Assembly (NCBI GenBank): GCA_022059125.1
Contig: JAEUWY010000005.1
Coordinates: 1,178,001 to 1,242,000 of the forward strand
Reading direction: 5' to 3'
Origin: Corynespora cassiicola
Lineage: Eukaryota; Ascomycota; Dothideomycetes; Pleosporales; Corynesporascaceae
DNA: 64,000 nt
Shown here: piece by piece, positions 10,318-22,517 of the stretch
Position numbering within the stretch: position 1 is the stretch's first letter
How the letters are laid out: every line of letters begins with the position of its first letter
Notes under the pieces: model-generated
The model's database searches: none
What the model saw: the letters and a program-made list of their open reading frames with translations, nothing else
Told to the model about the DNA's origin: nothing
Translations under genes and position numbers: made by a program

Positions 10318-13117
10318 TCAAAAGCCTGCAATCTTCTTGAACCAGCTCCCCCGCTTCGCACCACCCGTCGCCTCATTCGCAGGCCGCCCATCCCACGTCC
10401 TGAGAGGCGGATCGACATATGCCGGCGGGACGGGCGCATAGCTCTTCTTGCGCTCGCGACGGCGGTCGCGGTCATCGACCTCGTCCTCGTAGTGCGCCTT
10501 GCGGCGGGACGAGTGCTTGCGGTCCGCGTTCCGCTCGCGGTCCCGCTCGCGTTCGCGTTCGGCGCGGATGCGCTCCTTGTCGCGCTTGCTCTTGCGGCCC
10601 GCGATGCGTAGGCGGACCTCCTCGTCAGCGGAGGGGGATTCCTGGTCGCCGACTGGTTCGCCGGGGCCTGGTGGGGGATCGAGGACTGTTTCGGCGATGG
10701 GGACGGGGAGGGGGGGTTCGTTGGAGAGCGAGTCGACCCAAGAGGACGTCTTGTCACCGCCCTTGCTGATGTAGGGCATGTTGTCCTCCTCGGTGGTGCG
10801 GCGCGAGCTGCGATGGCGAGAGGAGCGTTGGGCAGAGCCGTTGCGTTCGTCGAAATAATCGGTGATAGGCTCGTTGCCCGCTTGGTAGGATGAGCTGCGC
10901 TTGGAACGGCGCTCCTCGCGGCGACGTCGTCGTTCCTCTGGGTCTTCCTCCATCTGGGATCGCCGGCGTTCATTGTGTGGATTAGAGCCATCGCGCTCCT
11001 TCTCCTTGCGACGAGAGGAGCGATGTTCGCGCTCGCGCTCTTCAGCGGCCTTGCGTTCTTCGCGAGCAGCGCGTCGTTGCTTCTTCTCTTCCATGCGACG
11101 AAGCTCGGCCTCGGCCTCCTTGTTGCGACGCTCAAGCTCAGCCATCTGGCGAGCCTTCTTCTCAGCAAGAGTGGCTTCCTCCTGCTCGCGCTTGCGTTCG
11201 CGGCGGCGTTCAGCCCTGGCCTCGGCCTCTTCGACCTCAGCACGCTGAGCCTCCTTCTCCGCTTGTTTCCGGGCCCTACGCTCAGCCCTGCGAACTTCAC
11301 GCTCGGCATCGACATCGGTACTGCCGTTGCCATTCGCACCAGTCATCTCGATGTCGGCTCGACCCTCCTTCTCTGCCTGTCGGCGGGCCTTGCGTTCGGC
11401 CCTGCGAGCCTCGCGCTCCGGGTCAGCATCTAGGCTGCCGTTTGCGCCGCTCATCTCGAACTCGCCCTCGGGCATGTGACCTGGGCGACGAACGCTGCGT
11501 CGTTCGTGGCGCAAGCGTTTGGATTCCTCTTCGGTGAGGCCGCCGCGGGTTGACGATCGTTTGCGCCGCTTGCGCTCGTCCTCTGTCTCGTAAGCGTTGC
11601 GACGGCGGTCGCGCCGGTCCTCCTCGGGGGCAGCAGCGGCCTTCTTGCGAAGACCAAACATGCTCATCAAGCCTCCTGCTGCCGCTGCGCCCATGGCAGC
11701 ATTCGCAAAGGAGTCTTTTGCATTGGAGTTGCCGCGCTCGCGGCGTTGCCGTTCACGCCGAGGCTGTTCAGCTGGGGCTGGATCGACAATCTCCATAGGG
11801 TCGACGTCGGCCGGATCGTCCGCGCTAGGTGGTGCAGTCAAAGGTTCGGCAGGAGAAGCTGTTTCGCGATCGCGTCTATGTCTTCGCCGCGATGGTTTCA
11901 CTTCCTGTTCGTGTGTTGGTGAGGGAGGGGCGTCGTCCATATCCATGTCATCGTCGATGGGGTAAGGGTCTGGAACAGCTGATCGTGTTCGGTTAGCTCC
12001 ATGTACTATTGGCTTACTCCCCCAGCCGTTCACCCTTCTGGGCGGTTTGGGGGCGGTGCTCTTACCTCTGGATTTGCCTTTATCCCGAGTGCTGGACCTA
12101 CGGCTTACTTGACCTCGCATGCCCATGAGCTTGGCGGCCTTGGACGAGACCTTCATATCATTGTCCGTTTGAGGCGGGGACATCATGGCAGCGTCGCCGT
12201 CAAACGAGGCGCGCCGGGACATGGTCCTAGGGGTGGCAGAAGTGCGATGCGACTTGGAACGAGATGGAGTGGGCTGTGCGCTGAACAACGACGCAAAGCC
12301 AGTTGAAGCGCGAGTGGGTTTGGAGCGGGAGGATGCCTTCGCCATCTTGTCGGAGCCTGATGACTTGGACATGACATCCCTCTCCCTCGTAGAGACGCGC
12401 GTAGACTTGGAACGAGACATGCTGGGCCTGGCTGAAACATCTTCGTCAACCGATTGCTTCCTACCATGCTTGGACTTAGAGGAAGCTCCTGCAGCTCCAG
12501 CACCCCAGAAACCCCACGAGGCGCCATTATTGCTGCGGACAACCTTGCTGCGCTCCTTTCTCGATGACTCAGGGGGTCTAACTTCCTCAGGTGGCGCATC
12601 GACGTCTTCGGGAGGCGGCGTCAGGGGTTTTGCGGGGTCGTCTTCTTCAAGATCCAGAAGAACGGGTTCCTCGGCGGGAGGCTCGTCGGCAGGGGCCTCT
12701 TCAGCAGGAGGTTCATCGGCTGGAGGCTCCTCGACCGGAGGCTCCTCAACAATGGGATCTTCAGGAGGAGGTTCTTCGACGGCGGGCTCCTCCTCGATGG
12801 GCTCGGGTGGCGGAGGCGGAGGCGGCAGAACTTCGACGACTGGGACCGACCTTGACTTGCTCTTCTTGGACTTTTTCGACTTCTTCCCAGAAACGACCAC
12901 GATAGGCTCTGGCTCAGGCTCAGGAACGGGTTCGGGCTCGGGTTCAACTGCAGGTTCGGGCTCAGGCTCAACTACAGGTTCGGGCTCGGGCTCAGGTTCT
13001 GGCTCCAGCTCTGGCTCAGCAGGAGGGGGAGGGGCAGTCCCCAAGTCAATCAAGTCCATTTCATCATCCATAGGGAAGCCACCTGGGATAGGTGAGGGAA
13101 CTTTGGGGATGACTTCA

Positions 13118-13152
<35 letters not shown>

Positions 13153-16100
13153 AGGTTCAGGCTCAACTACAGGCTCCGGTTCAGGAGACGGGAGCTCCTT
13201 AGTTTTTGACTTGGATGACTTGGAGGCTTTCTTGGACTTGGAAGACTTCTTAGGTGTTGCCTCGATGATCTCAACTGCTGGAGGCTCAGGGGGAGGCGGC
13301 GGCTCTTCGGGCGCAGGCTCAGGTTCAGGAGCCGGTTCAGGTTCGGGCTCCACTTCGGGCTCCACGGCCTCGACGACATGTAGCGATTTTAAGCGCTCCG
13401 AAATGAGACCAGACTTCTTTGACTTTTTGGATTTGGAAGTCTTGACCACCGGTTCGTCAGCGGGCGGAGGTTCTGGTGGGTTCTCTTCGACGGGCGGTTC
13501 CGGAGCTGACTCAGCGATTGGTTCAGGCTCGGGTTCTGGCGCTGGTTCCGGCTCAGGTTCAACCACAGGCGGAGGTGGTTCGCTCTTCTTCGTCTTGCGG
13601 AGAGTGACACCGAACATGCTGCCCCAACCGCCGCTCGACTCCTCCTTCTTGACAGTGTCCTTTTCAAGCTCGGCGAGCAGATCGGCGGCGGGAACATCCT
13701 TGACGAGATCGAGTAGGTCTTCGTCGACCGCAGGCGGTTCTGCAGGAGGCTCTGCAAGAGGATCCGCAGGCGGGTCTTCGGGAGGGTCTTCGGGAGGGTC
13801 TTCGGGCGGGCCTTCAGGTGCTTCTACAGTTGGCTCTTCAGCTGGCTCTGGTGGAGGCACTGGCTCTTCCTCGACGATGCCTTTGCTCTTGTTCAAGGCC
13901 TGACGGGCTTCTTCAGCGTCAACATGAGCCTTCTCGGCAGCTTCCGCAGCATCTTTTGCTTCGAGCTCGAGCCTATCGATATTATCGCGCTCCTTCTTTT
14001 CGCGGGCTTCACGCTCGCGCTTGGCTTTGGAGCTTTCCTTCTTCTTGGGCACTGAAGGGATGAATCCGTCCCGGGCCGTGGCAAGAGCTTCTTCTGCGTC
14101 CACCTTTGCTTTTTCGGCAGCCTCAGCAGCATCGGCGAGTTCAGTGGCCTCGCGCTCGAGCCGTTCTTGTTCTTCACGCTCCGCCTCGGCCTGTTCTGCT
14201 GCGAGTCGATCTGCCTCTTCTTGTTCAGCGCGTTCCCTTTCTTCCTGCTCGAGCCGCTCCTGTTCTTCACGCTCCTTCTTCTCGCGAGCCTCGCGTTCAC
14301 GCTTCTGCTTCGATGTCTCCTTTTTCTTGGAAGACCCCCAGATGCTGCCCCATCCAGAACTCTTCTCAGCAGCCTCGGCTTCTTTCTTGGCCTTTTCAGC
14401 TTTTTCAAGCTCTTCGGCCTCGATTCTCGCCTTTTCGGCCGCCTCTTCAGCCTCCTTCGCCTCAAGCTCGATTCTCTCCTGCTCTTCTTTCTCCTTGGCC
14501 TCTGCGTCTAAGCGCTCTTGCTCTAAACGCTCTTGTTCCAGTCGTTCTTCTTCCAAACGCTCCTGCTCGGCCTTCTCCTCTTTCTCGCGCTGCTCCTGCT
14601 CTGCCTTCTCACGTTTCTCGCGGGCCTTCCTCTCCTTTGAAGTTTCCTTCTTTTTGGGTTTCGTGTCCTCTTCAGGAGGGGGCGGTGGAGGCGCTTCAAT
14701 CTCTTTTGGTGGAGGCAGAGACTCGAGAAGATCGATCTGTTCACCAGGGGGTGTTGGAACCGCAGGGGCAAGAATAGAACCCTTCTTGCCCTTCTTGGCC
14801 TTTTTACCCATGTTAAAGGTCGCACTGCCCCAAGGATCGTCCTCGTCAGGCTTCTGGACCTCGACCGTCGTGAAATCGTCGGTGACCTCGACGGGGGTAT
14901 CCTTCTTGGAGTACTTGGTTTTCTTACCCCAAGATGGTGTCCCCCGTTCGGCTTCCTCTTCGGCCTTGGGCTCCTCGATGCCATCCGGCTCCATGACAGT
15001 GGCTGGGTCTTCGACGACAGGCTCGGGCTCGGGCTCAGGGTCCTTGTTCTTCTTTTTCTTCTTGCCTCCCCAGATCGAACCGAATCCCCAATCATTGGAT
15101 TCACTCTTCTCTGGCTCGGCTGGTGGTGTAGGCTCGGGCTCGGGCTCGGGCTCTGGTGCAGGTTCCGGTTCTGGCTCGGGCTCGGGCTCGACAGGGGGAG
15201 GGGGAGGGGGAGGGGGGGCATCGTCAACCGCTCCCTTTTTGTTTTTCTTCTTCTTTTTAGATGAAGTAGTGGTACCCCAATCGCCCCAACCGTCCTCGGC
15301 AGGTTTTGCTTCGACAACCACAGGCTCGGGAGCCGGCTCTTCGACGACCGGTTCAGGCTCGGGAGGAGGTGGAGGTGGCTCCTCGACTTTGGGTTCCTCC
15401 TTGGCGCCCTTCTTCTTCTTTTTCTTGGAAGAGGTCGTCGTGCCCCACGTTGAGTCGCCCCAGATGTCGTCCTTTTTTTTCTCTTCCTCTGCCTTCGCAG
15501 CAGCAGCAGCCTCTTCTTCGGCCTTCTTCGCTTCTTCTTCAGCAAGTTTCGCTGCCTCTTCTTCAGCTATTCTCGCCGCTTCTGCCTCTTCCTCAGCGAG
15601 CTTCGCAGCTGCCGCATCTTCTTCAGCCTTCGCCGCCGCTGCAGCTTCTTCCTCAACTTTCCTCGCTTCCTCTTCTTGCTTCATCTTCTTCTCCAACTTC
15701 TTCCTTTGGCTCTTACTGAGCCCGGCGAAGGGATCGACCTCAACGACTGGTTCGGGTGCGGGCTCGGGCTCGGGCTCGGGCTCAACTACAGGCTCAGGTT
15801 CGGGCTCAGGGGGTGGAGGAGGTGGTTCTTCAACCTTGGGCTCCTCGACATTCTTTCCCTTCTTCTTCTTTTTGGTGGAAGTGGTGCCCCAACCCCATGC
15901 GTCATCTACCTTCGCTGTCTCAGGTTCAGGCTCTACGACGGGTTCAGGTGCAGGTTCTGGGGGCGCTTCCTCAATGATGGCACCCTTCTTCTTCTTCCCC
16001 TTTTTGTCTTTTGCGCCTCCAAAGGAGAAGCTCCATGGGTCATCTTCCTTGGGTTCTGGCTCGGCGGCAGGTTCGGAATCGGGTATGCTCTCGTCGAGAA

Positions 16101-17899
16101 GAGCAGACGAGCCCTTCTTCTTGTTCTTCTTGGACTTGTCGCCAAAAGCGAAGCCCCAGCTATCATCTTCGGCTGGTTCCTCAACCTTGGCAGGGACTGA
16201 CTCCTGGGCATTGAACGCGTCGAAGTTGAAGTCGAAGCCGTTCGCATCCTTCTTCTTCTTGTCGGATGAAGAACCCCAGACGTTGTCGTTGCCGGCAGAC
16301 GCGTCTTTGTTTGAATCGTCGAAGCCCCATGAGCTAGTCGCCTTGGCTCCCCATCCCCCAGTCCACCCGCTGAGCCCGCCAGAAAAGAAACCAGGAGATT
16401 TTGCGCCTCCGTCGCCGCTGCCGCCAAACATGTCAATTTTAGGCGCGCCACCACCGTTGGAGTCGTCTAAAAGGATATCGTCAAATGTTGTTGGGGGTTC
16501 TGCTGCAGGTGGGTCAGGGGGCGGAGATACGGTTTCACCCGCCTATCGTGAGGTTAGTGATTGGCAACGTGGTTTTAAGCAGCCGAGATTGCATGACATA
16601 CCTTCCCCTTTTTCTTCTTCTTCTTCCCCGCGGTGGCAAAGCTTCCCCAGTCGTCCCCGGCAGCGGTCTCCTGAGCCGGCTCGGCCCAACTGAGGTCGTT
16701 TGCGGCGCTGGCTGCCGCCGCCGCCGCCGCTGCCGCCGCCGCCTCTTCCTCTTCCTTACGCTTCTGCTCGGCTTCCTCTTCCTCCTTTTTCTTGCGTTCA
16801 GCCTCTTCTTCTTCCTCCTGCTGCTTCTTGGTTTTCTTCTTACTGCCGGCCGTTCCCCAAGTGTTCCAATCGTCGTCGCCCTTGTCTTTGTCGCCGTCGC
16901 CACCCCCGGCGCCACCCCCGGACGGAGGATCGCCGCCGCCCTCACCGCCACCCACAGGTTCCTCGTCCTTCTTGTCTGGGGTGTCGCCGAACGCATTGCT
17001 GAAGGCGTTTGTGGTCTTCTTCGCCGTAGCCTTTTTCTTCTTGGCGTGGGACTTGATTCCCTCTTCAGAGAAGCCAAAGTCGAAATCCGTGTACAACGAT
17101 TTCTCGTCTAGATAGAGAGAAGAGGCTGGCGAAGTGTTGCAGCTCAGGCGCAAGCAGTTGGGAACATTGGAGCAGATGGAGGGGTTGAGTGATGGGAACG
17201 GGGTGTATTCAGGCGTCTGCGCCGCAGCGAGCGCATCGGTGGTGGTGTAGTCGGGAGGTAAGTCTGCGACGGTATCATCGTAGGACGGCGGTGGGAGGCC
17301 GTAGCTCGGAGAAGTCTCGATCCAAAGGTTGGTAGATGGAGCTGGTGCAGATGGGGCAAGTGCAGAGAACTGGGTAGAGAGGTTGTGTATCTGTTGCGAG
17401 TTAGTCGCACCTCCGCAACATGGCAGGTAAGAAACCACATGATCCAACTTAGGTCGTAACCTGGGGCTCTACATTTCGAGCCGGGGGAAGGGGTTTGCGT
17501 AGAAACCAAAATAATGATGGTGGGGGGGGGGGGGGCAGATGGGACCAAATTAAGCTGGTGTCGTCATACCGAGATAGGGTTCTGGTCCTGGTCCTCTCGT
17601 CGCTTTTCCAAGTCACGGCGTTCCAGCCGGTCCAGCGCCTGGAAAATACCCTCCATCATTTCCGTGATGGGCTCGCGCTCGTCTTCCGACTCCCAGGCGG
17701 TGGCACTTCCCGAAGCGCAGCTGTCTGAGAAGAATGCGCTCGCGCAGTCTTCCCCGTCTGACATGCCCGTCCAGCTCTTGCGCGCAGCAGCAGCAGCGGC
17801 GGCGGCCTCACCCGACCCAGTCCTCGAGGACGGCCGAGTCCTTCGCCTCGTATATGGATCGGCGGCGGCGGCGCGGCGTGAGCTGGCGGAGGGTGGCAT
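10318..17899 (-). CDS. Giant WG/poly-Lys modular low-complexity protein, unknown function
   Basis: Three exons (17899-17570, 17390-16602, 16542-10318), all joined in phase 0, give about 2447 residues. I do not recognise a named family. The N-terminus is basic and Ala-rich, then a conserved-looking part ([51 protein letters not shown]). From there about fourteen modules recur, each an acidic-Trp-Gly core followed within 10-20 residues by a Lys run, as in [38 protein letters not shown] and [18 protein letters not shown]. Modules are separated by Pro-Glu runs and by Ala/Glu/Lys/Arg coiled coils. The C-terminal third is Arg/Ser- and Arg/Glu-rich and ends [11 protein letters not shown]. There is no signal peptide or membrane span. 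No ATG lies in frame upstream of 17899. A scaffold or nucleic-acid-associated disordered protein is a guess. Confidence 0.82.
17522..17535. repeat. G14 homopolymer in intron 1 of the giant gene
   Basis: Fourteen G residues on the + strand, read as C in the transcript, lying about 34 bp downstream of the intron 1 donor of the giant gene. Confidence 0.9.
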
Positions 17900-19997
17900 G
17901 GTGCGAGAGTCGCGAGTACCTGGATGCGCGCGAGTAGAGGGAGCACGGCGGGGGAGGCGGGCACATGAGCGGCCGTGAGAATCCGCGCGGATTGTGCGGG
18001 CGGGCTCGAGAGAGGAAAAGGCGTGCGGACGGTCGAACGGGCGGGGCGGGACGTCGTAGGTAGGCGGGACCAAGGGCAGGTATCGCGAAGTTTGCGCGGC
18101 GGTGGTGGTGAGGCTCGGGGTGCGGTGGTGGAAAGCTAAAAGTGCCGAGGATGCAGGAAGATCGATCAACCAGCGTCGTGGGATGGGCAGAGAAGCTCTC
18201 GCGGGTGCTGCACGACTCGATGCAGGGCGTGGTCGGGGCTGGCTGGGGGGCAAAAGAAGGGGTTCACGGGTCGCCGCTGGCGGTGGAGCGTCTGGTCCCG
18301 TCTCCCGCAGGCCAACAGGCGGGTGGTCACACGGGACGAATTGAAGGTGGGCGTGGGGAGTGCGTGTGTGCGTGTGTGCGTGTTTTGGCGGCTGCACGGT
18401 GCTGGGGGAGCTCGTAACAGGCTAGGGGCCGCTCAAACGAGGCAAGGAGAGGGCATGCGGCGGGCAGTGCGATAAGGATTGGCGGTTTCAAGGGCCAAAG
18501 GCACACAGCCGGGCTATGTAGCGAGCGAAATCCACGTCCGGTGAGGGTCGAGAGTGGTCAGAGAATCGGGGGGGCGGGCGGCGGTGGGAGCGCCGGGCTC
18601 GTCCGCTGTTGGCTGCTGGTGCTGGCTGGTAGGCCCTGGTGCGGTGGGCTGGGGGCCGAGACGAGACGGGATGGGATGGCGGTGATGTACAGTAAGTATG
18701 CTACAATACAGTAATGGGGTCCGGCAATGGGAGAGGGTGAGGGGTGATGACACGCCGTCGGCATCGACATGGACTCGGGCTCGCACGCGTTAAGAGACGT
18801 CCGGTCAGAGGCAGCCCTAAAAATTTTCTGTAATGCCTAGCTTCCGCAACTGCATGCCACCAGAGTGTTGGTGGAGGAATCGGCGGGTGTCGCTGCACTC
18901 GACGGCCAAGTTCCCTGCGCCCGCACCCTCTCCGGACCTGCCCACGAAGCTGTCCACAAGCTGTCCACATGGCCGCCCCGCAATTGGCTAGCCCGCCCAT
19001 GTCCTTTACGAGACGAGCTGTCGTGGCTGGGGATGCTCCTACACCGCCAGTCTCGACGACCACCTGGTCCACCTCTCACAGCGCCGCGAGCGGCCCCAAG
19101 ACCCAATGGGAGCGCCTGACAGCACATCGGCAATTAACGGCGGGCCCGCGAATGCACCATCAAGACCACTCGCATTAGGCCCGTCGCAAACGAAATGCCA
19201 CCGCCGGACAACGCACACCAGTTCTGATTCTTCCGCCCACCACCAGCCCGCGCGGTGGGGCGTAACATCTCATTGTCACCCATAAACAGGAGGGGGTCTC
19301 CATGGTCCGCGAACCTCCTTTAGCGCCCTACCCTCGCCCGCTGCTTCTGCGTCCTTCTAGCTCCTGCCACGCCGTCACCACCCACGCGTCGGTCAAGCCC
19401 AAGCCCTTGGGTCAAGGGGGGGAAAGAGAAGGAGGGGGGTGGAGAGAGTATGTGTCGGGCACCGTATTGCTACTGCTACCTCGAGAATAGATACATGAAT
19501 ATCCGAAGCCGTCATCGACCGGTGCCCACACACACCGGAGCCGCTCGTGCCACTCCACCGTCCGCGGGTATCAATACATTCGCGTGACCAAGGCTGCCCT
19601 CGGCGCAAAGGAAAGCCGTCTAAAGGAGAAGGGAGGAGAAAAGAAGAGGGGGAAAAAAAAGTCTCAATCCGCCCAGAACCCACAGTTGGTGACCGTGGTA
19701 TGATGGTGATGACGATGATGACTCGATCAGGGAAGTCCGCCAAAGCGACCAAAGATTCCCGCCGGGTCCGCTGCGGGTCGTATATTCCTACCCGCTAGTC
19801 CGCTTCGTGCATATTAAGAAATACAGATTACATAGGAGATGTTGAGACGCAGGCCTGGCAGCAAGTTTGACCGTGTTGTGGTGGTAGACGTAGGTGATAT
19901 ACAGCGCAGTGTCGCTAAAGTGCAGCAGATAGGAAAGTAGACATTACGTATCCTCCGTGGAGGAGTTTTCGAACGAGTGGCGTCAAGTTGGTTGTGA
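17900..19997. other. Upstream region of the giant gene
   Basis: A 2.1 kb GC-rich stretch separates the start of the giant gene from the end of the next gene on the same strand. It holds a TG/CG microsatellite and many small ORFs in several frames that look like chance openings in GC-rich DNA. The last about 180 bp (19814-19997) could include a further small 3' exon of the upstream gene. No tRNA or repeat family was recognised. Confidence 0.45.
18361..18382. repeat. TG/CG microsatellite
   Basis: Twenty-two bases of alternating purine-pyrimidine (a TGCGTGTG-type unit) in the upstream region of the giant gene. Such tracts can form Z-DNA, but no function is shown. Confidence 0.8.
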
Positions 19998-22517
19998 TTA
20001 AAATGGCTGACCTTCGAATTCTTCGCCATTGAGTAGCCGTCGGGCTTCGTCGAGCCGCCGGCGCCATTCTTTGCGCTCGTACTGGTCACCCGACGTGCTC
20101 TGGAGGTTGGCACATACTTGCTGGAAGCTTGCGGCTAGGCTGTAGATGAGTTGTTTTTCTTCTTCGTTGAGAGCCAAGCGCGGCTCCTGCGTAGGCGTCT
20201 CCAGCAGTATGGTGAAGATCTTCGACGTCTGGAGCCCAGTGACTAGGTCACTCGCAGGCGAGGAGCCGCGAGAAGTTTGTGAGGCCTGCCCTGGCGAGCT
20301 ATTGGCCTTTCGCATATTGATCACCGAATCGGAACGGGGCGATGTGAGCCCGTTTTGTGTAGCGTGACGCAGTGTAACCGCGTGCTGCGTAGACAGAATC
20401 TGTTGGGAAAACTGATCCATCTGCTCGTTCTCTTCGTCGTCCGACTGCTCCTCAGCAGCAGTTGCAAAAGTCGCCACGGTCGACACCGAGTCGACACTGC
20501 CAGTTCGCTGATGGAGAGAGATTCTCTTGGTAGGGTCTGAGTCCTGGCGGGTGTGCACAGCAGTCACCGGCCGCGTCGTCTCTGCCGAATCCGTCGACTC
20601 GTAGCTAGAACTGGACCTGCGGCTGACTGAACTATACGTCCCCATGGCACTGTGCAGGAAGAAGTGTTCATAGTCGAATGCATCCACGCGGTCCTCGTGA
20701 CGCTCGGTAACGGGCATCTCGTACACGGCATCTTCATAAACGCTGTCACCTCCTCCTTCCAGATCCTCATCCACAACCGAGACAAAGTCACTGTCATCAT
20801 CCACATCGTTGTCCTCTGCATCCTCCTCATCCTCGACTCCGGCTTCGACCTCGCGTACCGCCCCACCCTCAACGCCCTTCAAGGAATATAATTTGTCGGT
20901 GTTTTCGGCCTCGGATCGTTCCATCATCGGGTCCACTTTGACTGCATCGAACTGCTGGGGCGGTGTGCTAACTGGCTTGGTCTTGGGTGTGGATCTAGAC
21001 GAATTGCTCCCCTCATCCTCATAGAGTGCCTTCCTCGTTGGCGAGTCCATTTTGAGACCCAGGCCAGCGTCGGCTGCCACTGGGGACCCACCGTTCTTGG
21101 CACCGTCGGCGCCAGAATACCACGTCTCTGCGGCGGCGGTGAACGGACTTGGGGTACGGAGGCTTTGCATGCTGCGTCGTCTCATGTGGTCCTCCTTTGC
21201 TTTTTGCTTGAGATTGGATATCCTGCCTTTGAGGTCATTCATCTGGTCACGCAAGTCGCTGGTTGTGGATGCAGATCGATGGAGCTTGGGCGCGCCATCT
21301 TCTGGTAAGGTTTCGAGCATGTTCGGCGGCGACCGCGAACCTCTAGAGTGTGAGCGTAGAGAGTGATCGCGGTCATCATTGCTCGGCCACCCGTTGCGGG
21401 GATCACGCATGACCTCGAAGCTCCGTGATTCTCTTATCGGGAAGCGTCCCTGTCCAAAGCTCTCGGGCGACCAAGGGCCGCTGCCCATGCCCAGGGCGCT
21501 TGATGCTCGCTTGCTGGGAACCGGTCGCGTCGTGGGCGGAAAAGGCAGCGTCTCACTCAAACCCCTCGCATGGCCGGGACTGTTGTTTGAGGAGAAGGGG
21601 GTGATGTAGTAGGATCGTGTCCGAGGGGGGATGGGGCCTTTTCCAGCGTACAATCTACGGTCACGCTCGCGCGCTACCGCGATTTGATGTGACAGCTCTG
21701 ACTGCATCTTCACAGGGTTGAACGTCGGGGAAACCACAAGGGACTGGCGAGTGGCTCTGAGATTGCCTTCCATGACCTACGCACTGTTAGCCTGGATCTG
21801 ATCACTGCTTCCTATGGCGTAGCATACATTGAGGCGTTTCTTGGCGTTGGCCAGAATGATCTCCGCCCGTCTGCTGAGAGCAGCGGACGAGTAGAGGTCG
21901 TCCTCGCCGTCGCTGGGTCCATCCAGCCATCGTTCGTGGTCGGCGTCGTCAGCGCCATTGGCGGCGCGGGCAAAGTGGGCGCGCTCCTCCTCTTCCTCCA
22001 GGTCCACCCCGCTATCGTCGAACTCGCCGGCCGAGTCGAATCCGGGCCATCGCATATTCTCGAGGTCCTCGCTGTGGATGCTGGATGCGGTGCTCAGGCG
22101 GCGGTCCTCGCCGTTCCAGGGGCCGGCGGCACTCGCGTGCAGGCCGCTGGCATCGTGGTGGATGGTGGGCGACGAGGCCAGGACGTCGTGCCGCAGGCTA
22201 GGCTTCCGCGACGAGGCTTCAGAGTCGCCCATGGTGCGCAGTGTCGAGCGCGACGACTGGGCGGAGAGCGGCGGGGACTTGACGTGCGGCGAGGGGCCGC
22301 GTCGGCTTGGAGGTGCGGAGGCTAGCTTGATAGTGTGCGTGGAGCGGTTCGAATGCGTGTAGAGAGAGGGCGGGGAGGGCGGACGCTCAACATAGGGACT
22401 GGGGGAGATGCTGCGCAGAGTGTCGCCCTCGGGCAGGATCATCTCGGCACAGGAAAGCGTTGGGGAGCGCGGCGACGGAAGCCCAGTGGGCACGGGAGGT
22501 AAAGGTTTTGCTGCCAT
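19998..22517 (-). CDS. Conserved-looking coiled-coil protein, unknown function
   Basis: Two exons (22517-21828 and 21776-19998) give about 822 residues. I do not recognise the family. The N-terminal 230 residues are Pro/Ser-rich and then acidic, ending with a helical stretch SRRAEIILANAKKRLN. Exon 2 opens VMEGNLRATRQSLV. A helical segment, HRSASTTSDLRDQMNDLKGR then ISNLKQKAKEDHMRRRSMQS, should form a coiled coil. Next comes a very acidic patch (EDEEDAEDNDVDDDSD) and a C-terminal helix with KEWRRRLDEARRLLNGEEF. The layout suggests a cytoplasmic or cytoskeletal adaptor, which is inference. The 3' end is uncertain: a possible donor (GTCAGC) just after GEEFEG could splice to a last exon ending near 19814. 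Confidence 0.75.

Noticed and set aside
12185..13903. 572-codon + strand open frame opposite the giant gene
   Set aside because: A Gly/Ser-rich translation (GSGSGSG) complementary to the Pro-Glu repeats; no independent coding evidence.
14021..16693. 890-codon open frame on the + strand opposite the giant gene
   Set aside because: It is the complement of Glu/Lys/Pro repeats and yields Ser/Gly/Phe runs with no motif. Such antisense openings are forced by the codon bias of the real minus-strand gene.
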